DNA of 64,000 nt, taken from the NCBI RefSeq assembly GCF_002252045.1, contig NZ_NEFF01000001.1, forward strand, positions 620,001-684,000. Reading direction: 5' to 3'. The notes below the pieces were generated by a model. The model had not been told where the DNA came from. It saw nothing but the letters and a program-made list of their open reading frames with translations, and made no database searches. The stretch is from Ignatzschineria sp. F8392. Its GTDB lineage: Bacteria > Pseudomonadota > Gammaproteobacteria > Cardiobacteriales > Wohlfahrtiimonadaceae. The position numbers and the translations under genes were made by a program. Below, piece after piece: positions 9,414 to 19,197 of the stretch (position 1 is its first letter; each line of letters begins with the position of its first letter).

Positions 9414-10069
9414 TCAAGATCGAGAATCTCACCAAATCCTACCTGCATCATAAAGCGGGGCGCAAATATGTCTTTAAGGATCTCTCCTTTACCATCCCCA
9501 GTGATAAAAATGTCGCCATTATTGGGCGTAATGGGGCGGGGAAATCCACATTGATGAATTTGCTTGCCAAAGTAGACTCCCCCGATAGCGGGCGGATTAT
9601 TACCGATAAAACAATTTCCTGGCCTGTGGGCTTATCCGGTGGCTTCCAGGGTTCTCTTTCCGCGCGGGAAAACGTTAAATTTATCGCTCGCACCCAAGGC
9701 TTTCGTGGGAAGGATCTCTATGAAAAGGTCGCCTTTGTAGAAGAGTTCGCCGAAATTGGCGATTACTTCGATCTCCCCACCAAAACCTACTCATCCGGGA
9801 TGAAGGGGCGTGTCGCCTTTGGCCTCAGCCTCGCCTTCGATTTTGATTACTACATCGTCGATGAGGCGATGTCAGTGGGCGATGCTCATTTTAAAAAGAA
9901 GGCAAGCCAAGCTTTTAAAGATAAAGTGGGGAAAGCCAATATTATTCTGGTGACCCATGGAATGAGCCAGATTAGAAAAATGTGTGATATTGTCATAGTC
10001 CTGAATAATGGGGAAGCTAAAATTTATGATGATATTGAAGAGGGTATTAAAATTTATCAAAATCTATAA
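9410..10069 (+). CDS. kpsT: capsule ABC transporter ATP-binding protein KpsT
   Basis: 219-aa ATPase of the capsule exporter. Walker A is GRNGAGKST (about residues 39-47), the signature region is YSSGMKGRVAFGLS, Walker B is YYIVDEAMSVGD and the H-loop is LVTHGM. Length and motifs match KpsT/BexA/CtrD. It overlaps kpsM by 4 bp. A short hairpin with a T-tract follows its stop codon. Confidence 0.95.
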   Translation: MIKIENLTKSYLHHKAGRKYVFKDLSFTIPSDKNVAIIGRNGAGKSTLMNLLAKVDSPDSGRIITDKTISWPVGLSGGFQGSLSARENVKFIARTQGFRGKDLYEKVAFVEEFAEIGDYFDLPTKTYSSGMKGRVAFGLSLAFDFDYYIVDEAMSVGDAHFKKKASQAFKDKVGKANIILVTHGMSQIRKMCDIVIVLNNGEAKIYDDIEEGIKIYQNL

Positions 10070-10070
10070 T

Positions 10071-10093
10071 CCTATTGGGAGTATAGGTTTTTT
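10071..10093 (+). terminator. weak terminator between kpsT and wecB
   Basis: CCTAT (10071-10075) and ATAGG (10083-10087) flank a 7-nt loop and are followed by TTTTTT. The stem has only 5 bp, so termination is probably partial. Confidence 0.5.
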
Positions 10094-10126
10094 ATTATGT
10101 ATTATCGATAATATAGGAAGATAGAT

Positions 10127-11242
10127 GTGAGAGTATTAACAATATTTGGAACGCGCCCCGAGGCGATTAAGATGGCGCCGGTTGTGAAGGCATTAGAAGC
10201 GCATGCGGGGATTGAATCTCGCGTCTGTGTAACGGCGCAACATCGGGAGATGCTTGACCAGGTCTTAGCACTCTTTGAGATTACGCCGGAATATGACCTT
10301 AATATTATGAAACCAGGGCAGACGCTTGAGGATATCACCTCGGCAATATTGCTCAATCTCTCTCCCATTTTGCGGGAGTTTCAGCCAGACTATATCTTAG
10401 TCCATGGCGATACTTCCACAACCTTTGCTGCAAGCCTTGCCGCCTTTTATCAGCGGATACCGATTGGGCATGTGGAGGCAGGGCTTAGAACCTATGATCT
10501 CTACTCTCCATGGCCAGAAGAAGGGAATCGTTGTTTAACAGGTGTTTTAAGTGCATTACATTTTGCCCCAACAGAGGACTCTAAACAGAATCTTTTACGG
10601 GAATCGATCGCTGAAGAGCGTATTGCCGTTACAGGAAATACCGTGATTGATGCATTGTTGACGGTGGTTGATCGCCTAGAGACATCTGATCTTAAAGCTG
10701 AGATGCAAGCGCAGTTTCCTTTCTTAAAAGAGGAAGGCTCCTCCATCCTTATTACAGCACATCGCCGAGAGAATCACGGTGAGGGAATTATCAACATCTG
10801 TGAAGCTGTAAAGCATCTTGCTGAGCGTTACCCCCAATATACTTTTGTATTGCCGATGCACCTTAACCCTAATGTGCGTAAACCGATCGAACAAATTTTA
10901 GGTGGTATTGAGAATGTGAGCCTTATTGAACCACAAGATTATCTCCCCTTTATTTATCTGATGAAGCATGCAAAATTGATCTTAAGTGACTCCGGTGGTG
11001 TCCAAGAAGAAGCCCCTTCACTGCAAAAACCGGTGTTAGTGATGCGCGATACGACAGAGCGCCCAGAAGCAGTAAAAGCGGGGACGGTAAAACTCGTTGG
11101 CTCAGATCGAGAAAATATCATTGCTGAGTGTATTCAATTATTAGAGGATGAAGCTTACTACCAAAAAATGGCAGAAGCAGAAAACCCTTATGGAGATGGT
11201 CAAGCAGCATTGCGAATTGTTGAACGTCTATTAGAAGCATAA
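10127..11242 (+). CDS. wecB: UDP-N-acetylglucosamine 2-epimerase (non-hydrolysing)
   Basis: Cytoplasmic enzyme that interconverts UDP-GlcNAc and UDP-ManNAc. At 371 aa it carries [13 protein letters not shown] at residues 7-19, [31 protein letters not shown] and [11 protein letters not shown], the last two being the substrate and allosteric-site motifs of the WecB/MnaA family. The start is GTG at 10127 after AGGAAG; no ATG fits the conserved N-terminus. With wecC next, it makes the precursor for a ManNAcA-type residue. Confidence 0.95.
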   Translation: MRVLTIFGTRPEAIKMAPVVKALEAHAGIESRVCVTAQHREMLDQVLALFEITPEYDLNIMKPGQTLEDITSAILLNLSPILREFQPDYILVHGDTSTTFAASLAAFYQRIPIGHVEAGLRTYDLYSPWPEEGNRCLTGVLSALHFAPTEDSKQNLLRESIAEERIAVTGNTVIDALLTVVDRLETSDLKAEMQAQFPFLKEEGSSILITAHRRENHGEGIINICEAVKHLAERYPQYTFVLPMHLNPNVRKPIEQILGGIENVSLIEPQDYLPFIYLMKHAKLILSDSGGVQEEAPSLQKPVLVMRDTTERPEAVKAGTVKLVGSDRENIIAECIQLLEDEAYYQKMAEAENPYGDGQAALRIVERLLEA

Positions 11243-11262
11243 ATAAGACCTCTATCAATTTC

Positions 11263-11308
11263 CGGAGTGCTGTACACAATCATAATAAGAGCATTGGGCA
11301 GTACTCCG
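11263..11308 (+). other. inverted repeat in the wecB-wecC gap
   Basis: A 10-bp stem, CGGAGTGCTG (11263-11272) with CAGTACTCCG (11299-11308), includes one G-U pair. It encloses a 26-nt AT-rich loop and has no T-tract. It could be an attenuator-like or protein-binding element; the function is not evident. Confidence 0.45.
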
Positions 11309-11418
11309 TTGTAGAGTTAAGGCAAATAGATATCATATTAACGTAGATAGTTATTACATTTAGTAGATTACAGTTAACAATATTTAAAATACTTTAAAAG
11401 AAGAGAAAAGGATTCAGG

Positions 11419-12678
11419 ATGAAAAAAGTATCAGTCATCGGCTTAGGTTATATTGGTCTTCCCGCAGCAGCGATGTTTGCAACACATGGGGCAAATGTGG
11501 TGGGGGTTGATGTGAGTCAACATGCGGTTGATACCATCAACCAAGGGAAGATTCATATTGTAGAGCCTTTTTTAGAAGAATTAGTGAAAGCCTCCGTTGA
11601 CAAGGGTACTTTAAGAGCGACAACCACACCAGAGAAGGCAGATGCATTTGTGATTGCGGTGCCAACACCTTTTAAAGGGGATCATGAGCCAGATGTTAGC
11701 TATATTGAATCTGTTGCAAAGGCGATTGCTCCTGTTTTAGAAAAAGGCAACACCATTATTTTAGAATCCACCTCTCCTGTGGGTACCACAGAGCAGATGA
11801 TTGAGTGGTTAGAAGTTGCAAGACCCGACCTTAAATTCCCCCATGAAGGAAGAGAAGATCATGATATCTATGTTGCCTACTGCCCAGAGCGTGTCTTACC
11901 CGGGCAAGTAGTGAAAGAGCTTGTGGAGAATGACCGCATCATTGGTGGCATCACGGAAGACTGCTCTGATAAAGCGATCGAGGTTTACCGCATTTTTGTG
12001 AAGGGGGATTTAGTTAAAACAAATGCTCGCACGGCAGAGATGAGTAAATTGACGGAAAATGCTTTCCGCGATGTTAATATCGCTTTTGCCAATGAGCTCT
12101 CCTTAATTGCAGATCAGCTCGATATTAATGTCTGGGAGTTGATTGCGCTTGCGAATCGACATCCCCGTGTCAACATCTTGCAACCTGGTCCTGGCGTTGG
12201 TGGGCACTGTATCGCCGTGGACCCTTGGTTTATTGTGGATAAAACCCCAGAACTTGCAAAAATCACTCGCCTAGCCCGTGAAGTGAATGAAGGGAAGCCA
12301 GAATGGGTGATTAATAAGGTGCATGAAGCCGTCGCAGAGTGTGCAGAAAAGCTCGGTAAAACGAAAGAAGAGATTAAAATCGCATGTTATGGACTTGCTT
12401 TTAAACCAAATATTGATGATTTACGAGAGAGTCCGGCGCTCTTAATCACTAGCCGTTTAGCTCAAGCTTATCCTGGGCAAATTACGGCAATTGAGCCCAA
12501 TATCGATGCGGATCATCCTGTTTTAGAAAAGTATAATCTTGATTTGAAATCGTATGATCCAGAAGCAGTAGATGCTGATGTCTTAGTTATTTTGGTTGAC
12601 CATAAAGAATTTATTGAAACACCATTAAAAGTTCGAGAGACACAGCAGATCATTGATACAAAGGGTATTATTCAGTAG
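11419..12678 (+). CDS. wecC: UDP-N-acetyl-D-mannosamine dehydrogenase
   Basis: Oxidises UDP-ManNAc to UDP-ManNAcA with two NAD+. At 419 aa it has an N-terminal Rossmann GLGYIGLP (residues 8-15). The catalytic Lys210/Asn214 lie in EMSKLTENAFRDVN, and the catalytic Cys264 lies in PGVGGHCIAVDPW, the WecC-specific version of the motif. FKPNIDDLRESPA is in the C-terminal domain. All catalytic residues are present, in contrast to the ugd-like gene at 58375. AAAAGGATTCAGG precedes the ATG. The gene ends in a strong terminator. Confidence 0.95.
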   Translation: MKKVSVIGLGYIGLPAAAMFATHGANVVGVDVSQHAVDTINQGKIHIVEPFLEELVKASVDKGTLRATTTPEKADAFVIAVPTPFKGDHEPDVSYIESVAKAIAPVLEKGNTIILESTSPVGTTEQMIEWLEVARPDLKFPHEGREDHDIYVAYCPERVLPGQVVKELVENDRIIGGITEDCSDKAIEVYRIFVKGDLVKTNARTAEMSKLTENAFRDVNIAFANELSLIADQLDINVWELIALANRHPRVNILQPGPGVGGHCIAVDPWFIVDKTPELAKITRLAREVNEGKPEWVINKVHEAVAECAEKLGKTKEEIKIACYGLAFKPNIDDLRESPALLITSRLAQAYPGQITAIEPNIDADHPVLEKYNLDLKSYDPEAVDADVLVILVDHKEFIETPLKVRETQQIIDTKGIIQ

Positions 12679-12704
12679 TTAAATAAAAGAAATTGCTTTT
12701 ATTT

Positions 12705-12742
12705 AGGATTATATGCGTTAAATAGCATATAATCCTATTTTT
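12705..12742 (+). terminator. rho-independent terminator after wecC
   Basis: A perfect 12-bp stem AGGATTATATGC (12705-12716) / GCATATAATCCT (12725-12736) has an 8-nt loop and is followed by ATTTTTCT. It separates wecBC from the serotype glycosyltransferases. Confidence 0.9.
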
Positions 12743-12801
12743 CTATTTTATTTTTTGTCTGTATTTAAATAGGTTAATACGGTAGGTCGAGGTAGGTTGC
12801 T

Positions 12802-15800
12802 ATGCAAAATCAAAATAAGAACGAGAAACATCAGACTCCACTTCAAGCATCTGGGGAAGAGCGTCAGGTGGTGATAGATATGAGTGCTGAAAGTAGCATT
12901 GATCGTGATCTACAGTTTTTAACTCTTAAAAAAGAACTATTAATAAAAAATGAGAAGATTGCAAATTATCAAGCTGATTTAGCTCAACAACATATTTTAT
13001 TAAAAGAGCTAGAAAAAAGGCAGAGTCTTTTAATACAACAAGATGTTGAGCAGAAAGATAAAATTAATCAATATCAAATAGATATTGATCATATTGAGTC
13101 TCAGCTTAAAGAGTTAGAGCGTGAACAAGATGCTCTATTAGCTAAAGAGGCAACGTATATTAATGAGATTGCTCAGTTACGTCGGAAAATAGATCAGGAG
13201 TCTGAACAGTATCAGGAGGTAACCGGGAGTTTGCAGAAATTACAGGTTAATTATGAGGGAATGCTTGCAAGAGAAGAGCGCTATCTCCGTGAAATTCGTC
13301 AATTGAAAGATCAAGTTGCACAGCAGAAAAATGCACTTTATCGCACCTACTCTTATCGATTAGGTTATCTTTTGATTCACTCTACAAAATCTCTTCGTAA
13401 TTTTATCCGCCTACCTAAAGATCTTTTTACGCTCTATCTTGATAATAAGCAGAGAAAACGCAAAAAAAAAATCTTAAAAAATAGTGCGAAAAAGAGTTAT
13501 TCCCGCAGTAGTGTTGCGCCTCTATTTCATAAATCATTGCAACCAACGATTATTGAATCAGGGCGTGATCAGGTAAGGGTCGCTACGATTATGGATGAGT
13601 TTACTGCTTTCTGCTTTGCACCAGAAGCAGAGACACTGCAGTTAACCCCAACTCATTTTAAAGAGGAACTCGCACGTTTTAAGCCCGATTTCCTCTTTAT
13701 TGAATCAGCATGGCAGGGAAAAGATGGGCTTTGGAAATTAAAAATCAGTCAGCAGGGGCAAGAACTGTTAGATTTGATTCAATACTGTCGTGATAATAGT
13801 ATTAAAACACTCTTTTGGAATAAAGAAGATCCCGTCCATTTTGGCACATTTATTGAGACGGCTAAATTGGTTGATGTTGTGTTTACAACTGATATCGATT
13901 GTATTCAGAAATATAAAGAGATATTACAACATGATGATGTTTATCTAATGCCATTTGCCGCACAACCTAAGACGCATAATCCGATCGAACTTTTCGAGCG
14001 GCTCGATAAGTTTAATTTTGCCGGTTCTTACTATCTCAAATACCCTGTAAGACAGCGTGATTTTGCGACACTTTCGGAAGTTGCGATTGATAGTAAAGGG
14101 CTCGATATTTATGATCGGAATTTTGATAATGATCATCCCCACTATCAATTTCCAGAACGCTACCAATCTTTAATCCTTGGTTCACTCCCTCCAGAAGAGA
14201 TTGATAAAGCGTATAAAGGATATGAGTTTGGTATTAATATGAATACCATTAAGCAATCACAAACGATGTTTGCGCGCCGTGTCTTTGAGATGCTTGCTTC
14301 TAATACCATTGTTTTAAGTAATTACTCAAGAGGAGTTCGCTTACTTTTTGGCGACCTTGTCGTTTGCTCTGATAATGCTATTGAGTTACAGAGGCAATTA
14401 GATCAAATCTTAGAAAATGAGCTTGCTCGCAAAAAATTTAAACTTCAAGGGCTTCGCTCCATCTTTAGGGAGCATACTTATGCGCAACGTTTGCAATATA
14501 TTTTACAAAAATTAAAGATTAAGCGAGAAGACGCTGCTGTAAAAGATCAGATTGCCGTGATTGCTCATTGTGATAGTGAAAGTGAAGTTGATCGAGTTAT
14601 TGCACAATTTGTAGCACAAACGATTTCAAATAAAACGCTCTTTATTTTAACGCCTGTAGAGAGAGAGAATAGCGAAAACATTCAATTCTTTACAAATAGT
14701 GAGGCACTCCATAATGCTCTACAAATGGCAACAGAGACTCAATTTAGCCATTTCGCAATTTTTAATAGCAAAGATTATTATGGTCCTTACTATTTAGAGG
14801 ATTTACTGCATAGTTACTGTTATCTGCAATATCATAATAATCCAGTTGCTACAAAGGCAAGCTACTACTGCTTTAATGGTCAAGAGATTCAAGCAAAGGA
14901 GGGGGGGGAATATCAGTTTGTTTCTGAGGCTCATACGACAAGATCACTCTATCCTGTAAGCATATTTACAACACTCCTTAAAGATGAACCTTTAGAAGAT
15001 CTTTTAGCCGGTAAAACTATTCAGCAACCAGCTTTTTCTACAGATGCTTTAAGTTATCTGGAAAACGGTGCTCAGGCGGATGCAGAGTTCCATGAAAAGG
15101 TAGCAGAAAATCAAGTGGTTGATGGTGGTGTTAGTTTAATAAATCATCTATTACCGAATGCTGAAGCGATTCGTTTTAAGCATTATGAAGCTCCGGTAGA
15201 AAGAGAGGTTGAAGTCGATATCTCTTCAATTAAGGAAACTCTCCGTAAAGAGATTAAATTGACGCATAATCGCAAGAAAGTGACGCTTCGCTCTAGCCTC
15301 CCTGTATCACAACATCGCTTAATTAGATTAAGCCAATTAGTGAGGGTAGAAGACTGGAATCGCATGAAGATCGAGTGTGATATTCAAAGTAAAGGGGATG
15401 TGCTCTTTGTGATTGAATTTTTGGATAAGCATGAAAAACAACTGACTCATGTGACATTAGCACCTCATAATCAAGTAACTTTAGAGATACCTGAAAAAGC
15501 GATCTATAGCCGCTTTAATATCCGTATTAAAGGTGTTGCAACCGTAGAATTTGAGAAAAATATGACGCTTCAGCTCCAAAATATTGTGGGAGTATTAGAA
15601 AGTCAAACCTATGATAGTGATGATATTGTGCTTTTTACACCAGAGGAAATTGATGCACAACTCGTTCGACCTAAGAGCAAACAGATTTCAATACAGAAGC
15701 AGAAAGAGGGTGTTTTAATTCGTTCAACCTTAGCAGCAGAGAAGCATGCCTATCTTTATTTCAAAAATACTTTTACGCGTGCCGAAGCCAATTTGATCTC

Positions 15801-17181
15801 TAATAGCCTTTTTGAGACAGAAGGATTGATAGAAGATGTTGACTTTAGAACCGTCTTTATCTTCCTAGATAAAGATAAAGAGAAGTTATCACACACTATT
15901 TTAAAGGTCGATAATTGTAGCCATGCCATGGCAATTCCGGAGGAGTGTGAATTTGTCCGGATCGGTTTTAAGATCACCGGTAGTGGCTCAGCACTCATCT
16001 ACTCTTTAAAAATAGGGGAACTAAAGGAGCGGGTTAATAATTTAATAGGGAAGAGTGATACTTTAGTCCTTGCTAAACAATATCCAGCCTATGATGATCT
16101 TTATAAATATGGCTTCCTTCATAGTCGCTTAAGAGCTTATAAAAAAGCAGGTGTGATTGTGGATATGTATCGATTTTTAAATAAAGATATAGGTAACTTT
16201 AGAGAATTTGAATCGATTGATCTTTTTGAAGGAGGAAAGAGAGAGTTAGAAGATGCGCTCTCATCTGGTCAATATAAATATTTATTGATACATCTTATTG
16301 ATAAAAATATGTGGGATATTGTTAAAAAATATCAGGATCAGATTAAAATATTTATTTGGATTCATGGGGCAGAAATACAGACATGGCAGAGACGCGCTTT
16401 TGAATTTGATCTTATGAGTTCAGGTCAAATAGATAGACAAAAGAAGTTGAGTGATGCACGGGTCAAGTTTTGGCAAAATCTATTAGATCATGAAGCCGGG
16501 AAAAATGTTCATTTTATTTTTGTCTCCAAATATTTAAGAGAAGAATCAGAAGAAGGGCTAGAAAGAGTTTTCCCCGATGATCAGACATCGATCATTCATA
16601 ACTATATTGATGAAGAGATCTTCCCTTATGAAGCTAAGAGTATTGATCAGCGGTATAACCTCTTAACGATAAGACCTTTTTCCGGGAAGAAATATGGTAA
16701 TGATATTACTGTTAATGCTATTTTAGAGCTTGCTAAATCCCCACAATTCCCTAAGTTTAATATTGAAATTTGTGGCGATGGGCCTCTCTTTGATGAAACT
16801 GTTGAACCTCTAAAGAAATTTGAAAACGTTATTATTAATAAAGGTTTTTTATCACACGAAGAGATGGCAGAAAAATATAAGCAATATGGTGTTTTTATGA
16901 ATCCTACTCGCTGGGATAGCCAAGGTGTCTCCCGAGATGAAGCGAGAATTGCTGGACTTGTATCGATCTCTTCTAATATAACAGCGGTGCCAGAATTTGT
17001 TTCCAATGAAGATGGCCTCTTAGTTGAGGCAGAAGATTATAAGGCCTTAGCAGAAAAAGTGTTGTTGCTTGATGAAAACCCAGCTCAGTTTTTACAACTT
17101 TCAATAAGAGGAAGAGAAAGAGTATTGGATCAGTGTAGTCGGAAAAAAACAATTGGTAAAGAACTTGAACTTATCAAATAG
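12802..17181 (+). CDS. very large bifunctional capsule glycosyltransferase (coiled coil + CgeB-like + GT4-like)
   Basis: 1459-aa cytoplasmic protein. About residues 20-180 are Gln/Glu/Lys-rich coiled coil. About 255-590 resemble CgeB-type glycosyltransferases (FIESAWQG, LFWNKEDP, FAGSYY, INMNTIKQSQTMFARRVFEMLAS), and this part is homologous to the three shorter glycosyltransferases at 22461, 32353 and 40775. A middle part (about 600-1080) contains beta-rich repeats of unknown role. The C-terminus (about 1090-1459) is GT4-like, with LLTIRPFSGKKYG, EICGDGPLFDE and NPTRWDSQGVSRDEA. It probably adds two different sugars or makes a disaccharide repeat. A G8 run near codon 700 lies between the two catalytic parts. 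A 14-bp gap links it to the next gene. Confidence 0.85.
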   Translation: MQNQNKNEKHQTPLQASGEERQVVIDMSAESSIDRDLQFLTLKKELLIKNEKIANYQADLAQQHILLKELEKRQSLLIQQDVEQKDKINQYQIDIDHIESQLKELEREQDALLAKEATYINEIAQLRRKIDQESEQYQEVTGSLQKLQVNYEGMLAREERYLREIRQLKDQVAQQKNALYRTYSYRLGYLLIHSTKSLRNFIRLPKDLFTLYLDNKQRKRKKKILKNSAKKSYSRSSVAPLFHKSLQPTIIESGRDQVRVATIMDEFTAFCFAPEAETLQLTPTHFKEELARFKPDFLFIESAWQGKDGLWKLKISQQGQELLDLIQYCRDNSIKTLFWNKEDPVHFGTFIETAKLVDVVFTTDIDCIQKYKEILQHDDVYLMPFAAQPKTHNPIELFERLDKFNFAGSYYLKYPVRQRDFATLSEVAIDSKGLDIYDRNFDNDHPHYQFPERYQSLILGSLPPEEIDKAYKGYEFGINMNTIKQSQTMFARRVFEMLASNTIVLSNYSRGVRLLFGDLVVCSDNAIELQRQLDQILENELARKKFKLQGLRSIFREHTYAQRLQYILQKLKIKREDAAVKDQIAVIAHCDSESEVDRVIAQFVAQTISNKTLFILTPVERENSENIQFFTNSEALHNALQMATETQFSHFAIFNSKDYYGPYYLEDLLHSYCYLQYHNNPVATKASYYCFNGQEIQAKEGGEYQFVSEAHTTRSLYPVSIFTTLLKDEPLEDLLAGKTIQQPAFSTDALSYLENGAQADAEFHEKVAENQVVDGGVSLINHLLPNAEAIRFKHYEAPVEREVEVDISSIKETLRKEIKLTHNRKKVTLRSSLPVSQHRLIRLSQLVRVEDWNRMKIECDIQSKGDVLFVIEFLDKHEKQLTHVTLAPHNQVTLEIPEKAIYSRFNIRIKGVATVEFEKNMTLQLQNIVGVLESQTYDSDDIVLFTPEEIDAQLVRPKSKQISIQKQKEGVLIRSTLAAEKHAYLYFKNTFTRAEANLISNSLFETEGLIEDVDFRTVFIFLDKDKEKLSHTILKVDNCSHAMAIPEECEFVRIGFKITGSGSALIYSLKIGELKERVNNLIGKSDTLVLAKQYPAYDDLYKYGFLHSRLRAYKKAGVIVDMYRFLNKDIGNFREFESIDLFEGGKRELEDALSSGQYKYLLIHLIDKNMWDIVKKYQDQIKIFIWIHGAEIQTWQRRAFEFDLMSSGQIDRQKKLSDARVKFWQNLLDHEAGKNVHFIFVSKYLREESEEGLERVFPDDQTSIIHNYIDEEIFPYEAKSIDQRYNLLTIRPFSGKKYGNDITVNAILELAKSPQFPKFNIEICGDGPLFDETVEPLKKFENVIINKGFLSHEEMAEKYKQYGVFMNPTRWDSQGVSRDEARIAGLVSISSNITAVPEFVSNEDGLLVEAEDYKALAEKVLLLDENPAQFLQLSIRGRERVLDQCSRKKTIGKELELIK
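14901..14908 (+). repeat. G8 homopolymer inside the large glycosyltransferase gene
   Basis: Eight consecutive G residues in codons GAG GGG GGG GAA, near codon 700 of 1459. The frame is intact as given. Loss or gain of one G would truncate the protein after the CgeB-like domain and remove the C-terminal GT4-like domain. Confidence 0.9.
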
Positions 17182-17195
17182 AAGAGAGGAATAAT

Positions 17196-19187
17196 ATGCA
17201 TGACGAAAGGGGGTTTTTTGTAGTATCTTCATGGGACAGTAATCAAAAAGATATATTTTCAGGTTACTGCTTTCTAAAGAATGACCTTATTTTTGCACAG
17301 GAGGGATATGACTTATATTGTCGGCATTATGGTAGGCCGGATCTTTTAGATCTGAATGATGGACGATTTAGTACCGTAAGATTTGAAGAAGAAAAAGTAA
17401 GTGCAAGAGTTGATGATTTTGGACAAGACTTAATTTTTTATTATTGTAATCAAGAACATTGGGCTATTAGTAACTCATTTAGAGATCTTTTTCATTTTTT
17501 AAATGAGAAAGGACAAGTACTAACGCCTGATTTAGAATTAATGGCTTTAGGAAAAATAAAGCATACTCTTTTCCAGTCTTTGATTAGTAATGATACCTAC
17601 TTTAAAGAAATTAAAATATTAGCGATTGATAAAGTGTTAGTTATTTTTAAAGAGGGCGAAAAGTACAGCATAAATTTAATGACTTGCAATGAGCTCAATG
17701 AGTCTTTTGACGCTAACTTATCTATCCAAGATGTTAAAAATATTTTATTAAAGTTTAGAGATAGAAATATAAAAAAGCTTAATGCTATAAATAAATATTT
17801 TGATAAGATTATTTGTGATATTTCAGGAGGAAATGATTCTAGAATAGTTTTATCACTGCTGCTGAACTTAACAAACTTAAAAAATATTAGGTTTGCAACT
17901 AATAGAAATTGGCAAAAAGATTATGAAGTAGCTCAAGTTTTAGCAAAAAAGTATAACTTGAAAATTAATAATTCGGGTTATTATAAAAAAACTATAGATT
18001 GTGTTGAGTCATATGATCTCTGGAAAAGGGGAAATTTGGGTGTTTACTTTCCTATTTATTTCCCTAAGCATAGTCAGCCAACGCCTGTAATACACTTTCA
18101 TGGTGCTGGTGGAGGGAATATTAGGAATGCATATAAGCATGATTATGAAGGTTTTTTTGAGTTCTTATCAGCCAAGTTGAATAAAGATGATGATTTATTA
18201 ATAATTAAAGATAAATTATTAAAGCAATTTAATCAGCTAGGACTGGATGTCCATGATAAACAGGTGATGATGTATCATTATAGAAACTTTAGGTCAAGAT
18301 TTCATTTTGGGCGGTCTACGTTTAGAAATTTAAATGATTATATATTTTCACCACTTTATTCTATAGAGTTATTAAAGCTTACCAAGTATTATGAAAATAA
18401 ACCATTTAATCAGATTTATTTTGATTTATTAACGGTTATTCAGCCGGATTTAAGGAAAATAAAATTTGATACGGATATCAAAAACTTTACAGTAGAAAAC
18501 TATAATCTAGGTGCCCCATTCGAGGACTTGCCCTCCCCATCAAAAATTGAGAGTATGAATTTTTGGGGCAATGTCACTCCTCCGTTACTAGATAAAAATA
18601 TTACATTTAGTGATTCAGATATGCATAAATTGATGTTGTTAGATCTCAATACATATTCTAAGCATATTCTTAGGTCTGGTATATATACTCAAAAAGATAT
18701 CGATATTGCGAGTAATCAAATAAAAGAGGGCGGATTATCTAGTAGTCGTGATTATATCAAAGTATCACACATGATTTCTGTTGGAGAGTGTATGTTTATC
18801 TCTTCCTATAAAAATACATCACGATTACAAAAAGATAGTGATTTACTCTTAACATTAAAAGAAGTTAAACCGGTTTATGCTTTTAGTATTGATTTGAGTA
18901 ATGATAGAAAATACCTAATAAAAGGCACATTCATATCTGAAAATAATAATAGAAAATCTTTATTGATCTGTGTAGAAGAAGATATCTTTGAAGGGTTCCA
19001 TTATTCTAAACAGTTGAGAATGTATTTTAAGTATATTGATGTTACTTCAGAAGACTTTGTCTTTTCTTTAGTCATAAGAGAAGATTTTATGTTATATGAA
19101 AAAAGTGAAAATTTAAATATATATTTTTCATTATGGAATAAGCCAACTTCTTCTAAATTATACATCAACTTAAGAACTGATAATTGA
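17196..19187 (+). CDS. asparagine-synthetase-like amide-forming protein
   Basis: 663 aa. The N-terminal about 150 residues resemble the glutaminase-like fold of asparagine synthetases (FSGYCFLKND, DLYCRHYGRPDL, WAISNSFRDLFHFL). There is no N-terminal catalytic Cys at residue 2, so glutamine hydrolysis is unlikely. About residue 205 onward holds a PP-loop, DISGGNDSRIVLSLLL, the ATP pyrophosphatase signature of the Asn-synthase/beta-lactam-synthetase superfamily. The C-terminus is unrecognised. In polysaccharide loci such proteins are thought to form amides on uronic acids; ManNAcA from WecC would be a candidate acceptor (inference). It is strongly AT-rich, the start follows AGAGAGGAATAAT, and it lies in an operon with the genes on both sides. 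Confidence 0.7.
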   Translation: MHDERGFFVVSSWDSNQKDIFSGYCFLKNDLIFAQEGYDLYCRHYGRPDLLDLNDGRFSTVRFEEEKVSARVDDFGQDLIFYYCNQEHWAISNSFRDLFHFLNEKGQVLTPDLELMALGKIKHTLFQSLISNDTYFKEIKILAIDKVLVIFKEGEKYSINLMTCNELNESFDANLSIQDVKNILLKFRDRNIKKLNAINKYFDKIICDISGGNDSRIVLSLLLNLTNLKNIRFATNRNWQKDYEVAQVLAKKYNLKINNSGYYKKTIDCVESYDLWKRGNLGVYFPIYFPKHSQPTPVIHFHGAGGGNIRNAYKHDYEGFFEFLSAKLNKDDDLLIIKDKLLKQFNQLGLDVHDKQVMMYHYRNFRSRFHFGRSTFRNLNDYIFSPLYSIELLKLTKYYENKPFNQIYFDLLTVIQPDLRKIKFDTDIKNFTVENYNLGAPFEDLPSPSKIESMNFWGNVTPPLLDKNITFSDSDMHKLMLLDLNTYSKHILRSGIYTQKDIDIASNQIKEGGLSSSRDYIKVSHMISVGECMFISSYKNTSRLQKDSDLLLTLKEVKPVYAFSIDLSNDRKYLIKGTFISENNNRKSLLICVEEDIFEGFHYSKQLRMYFKYIDVTSEDFVFSLVIREDFMLYEKSENLNIYFSLWNKPTSSKLYINLRTDN

Positions 19188-19197
19188 TGGGAGCAAT

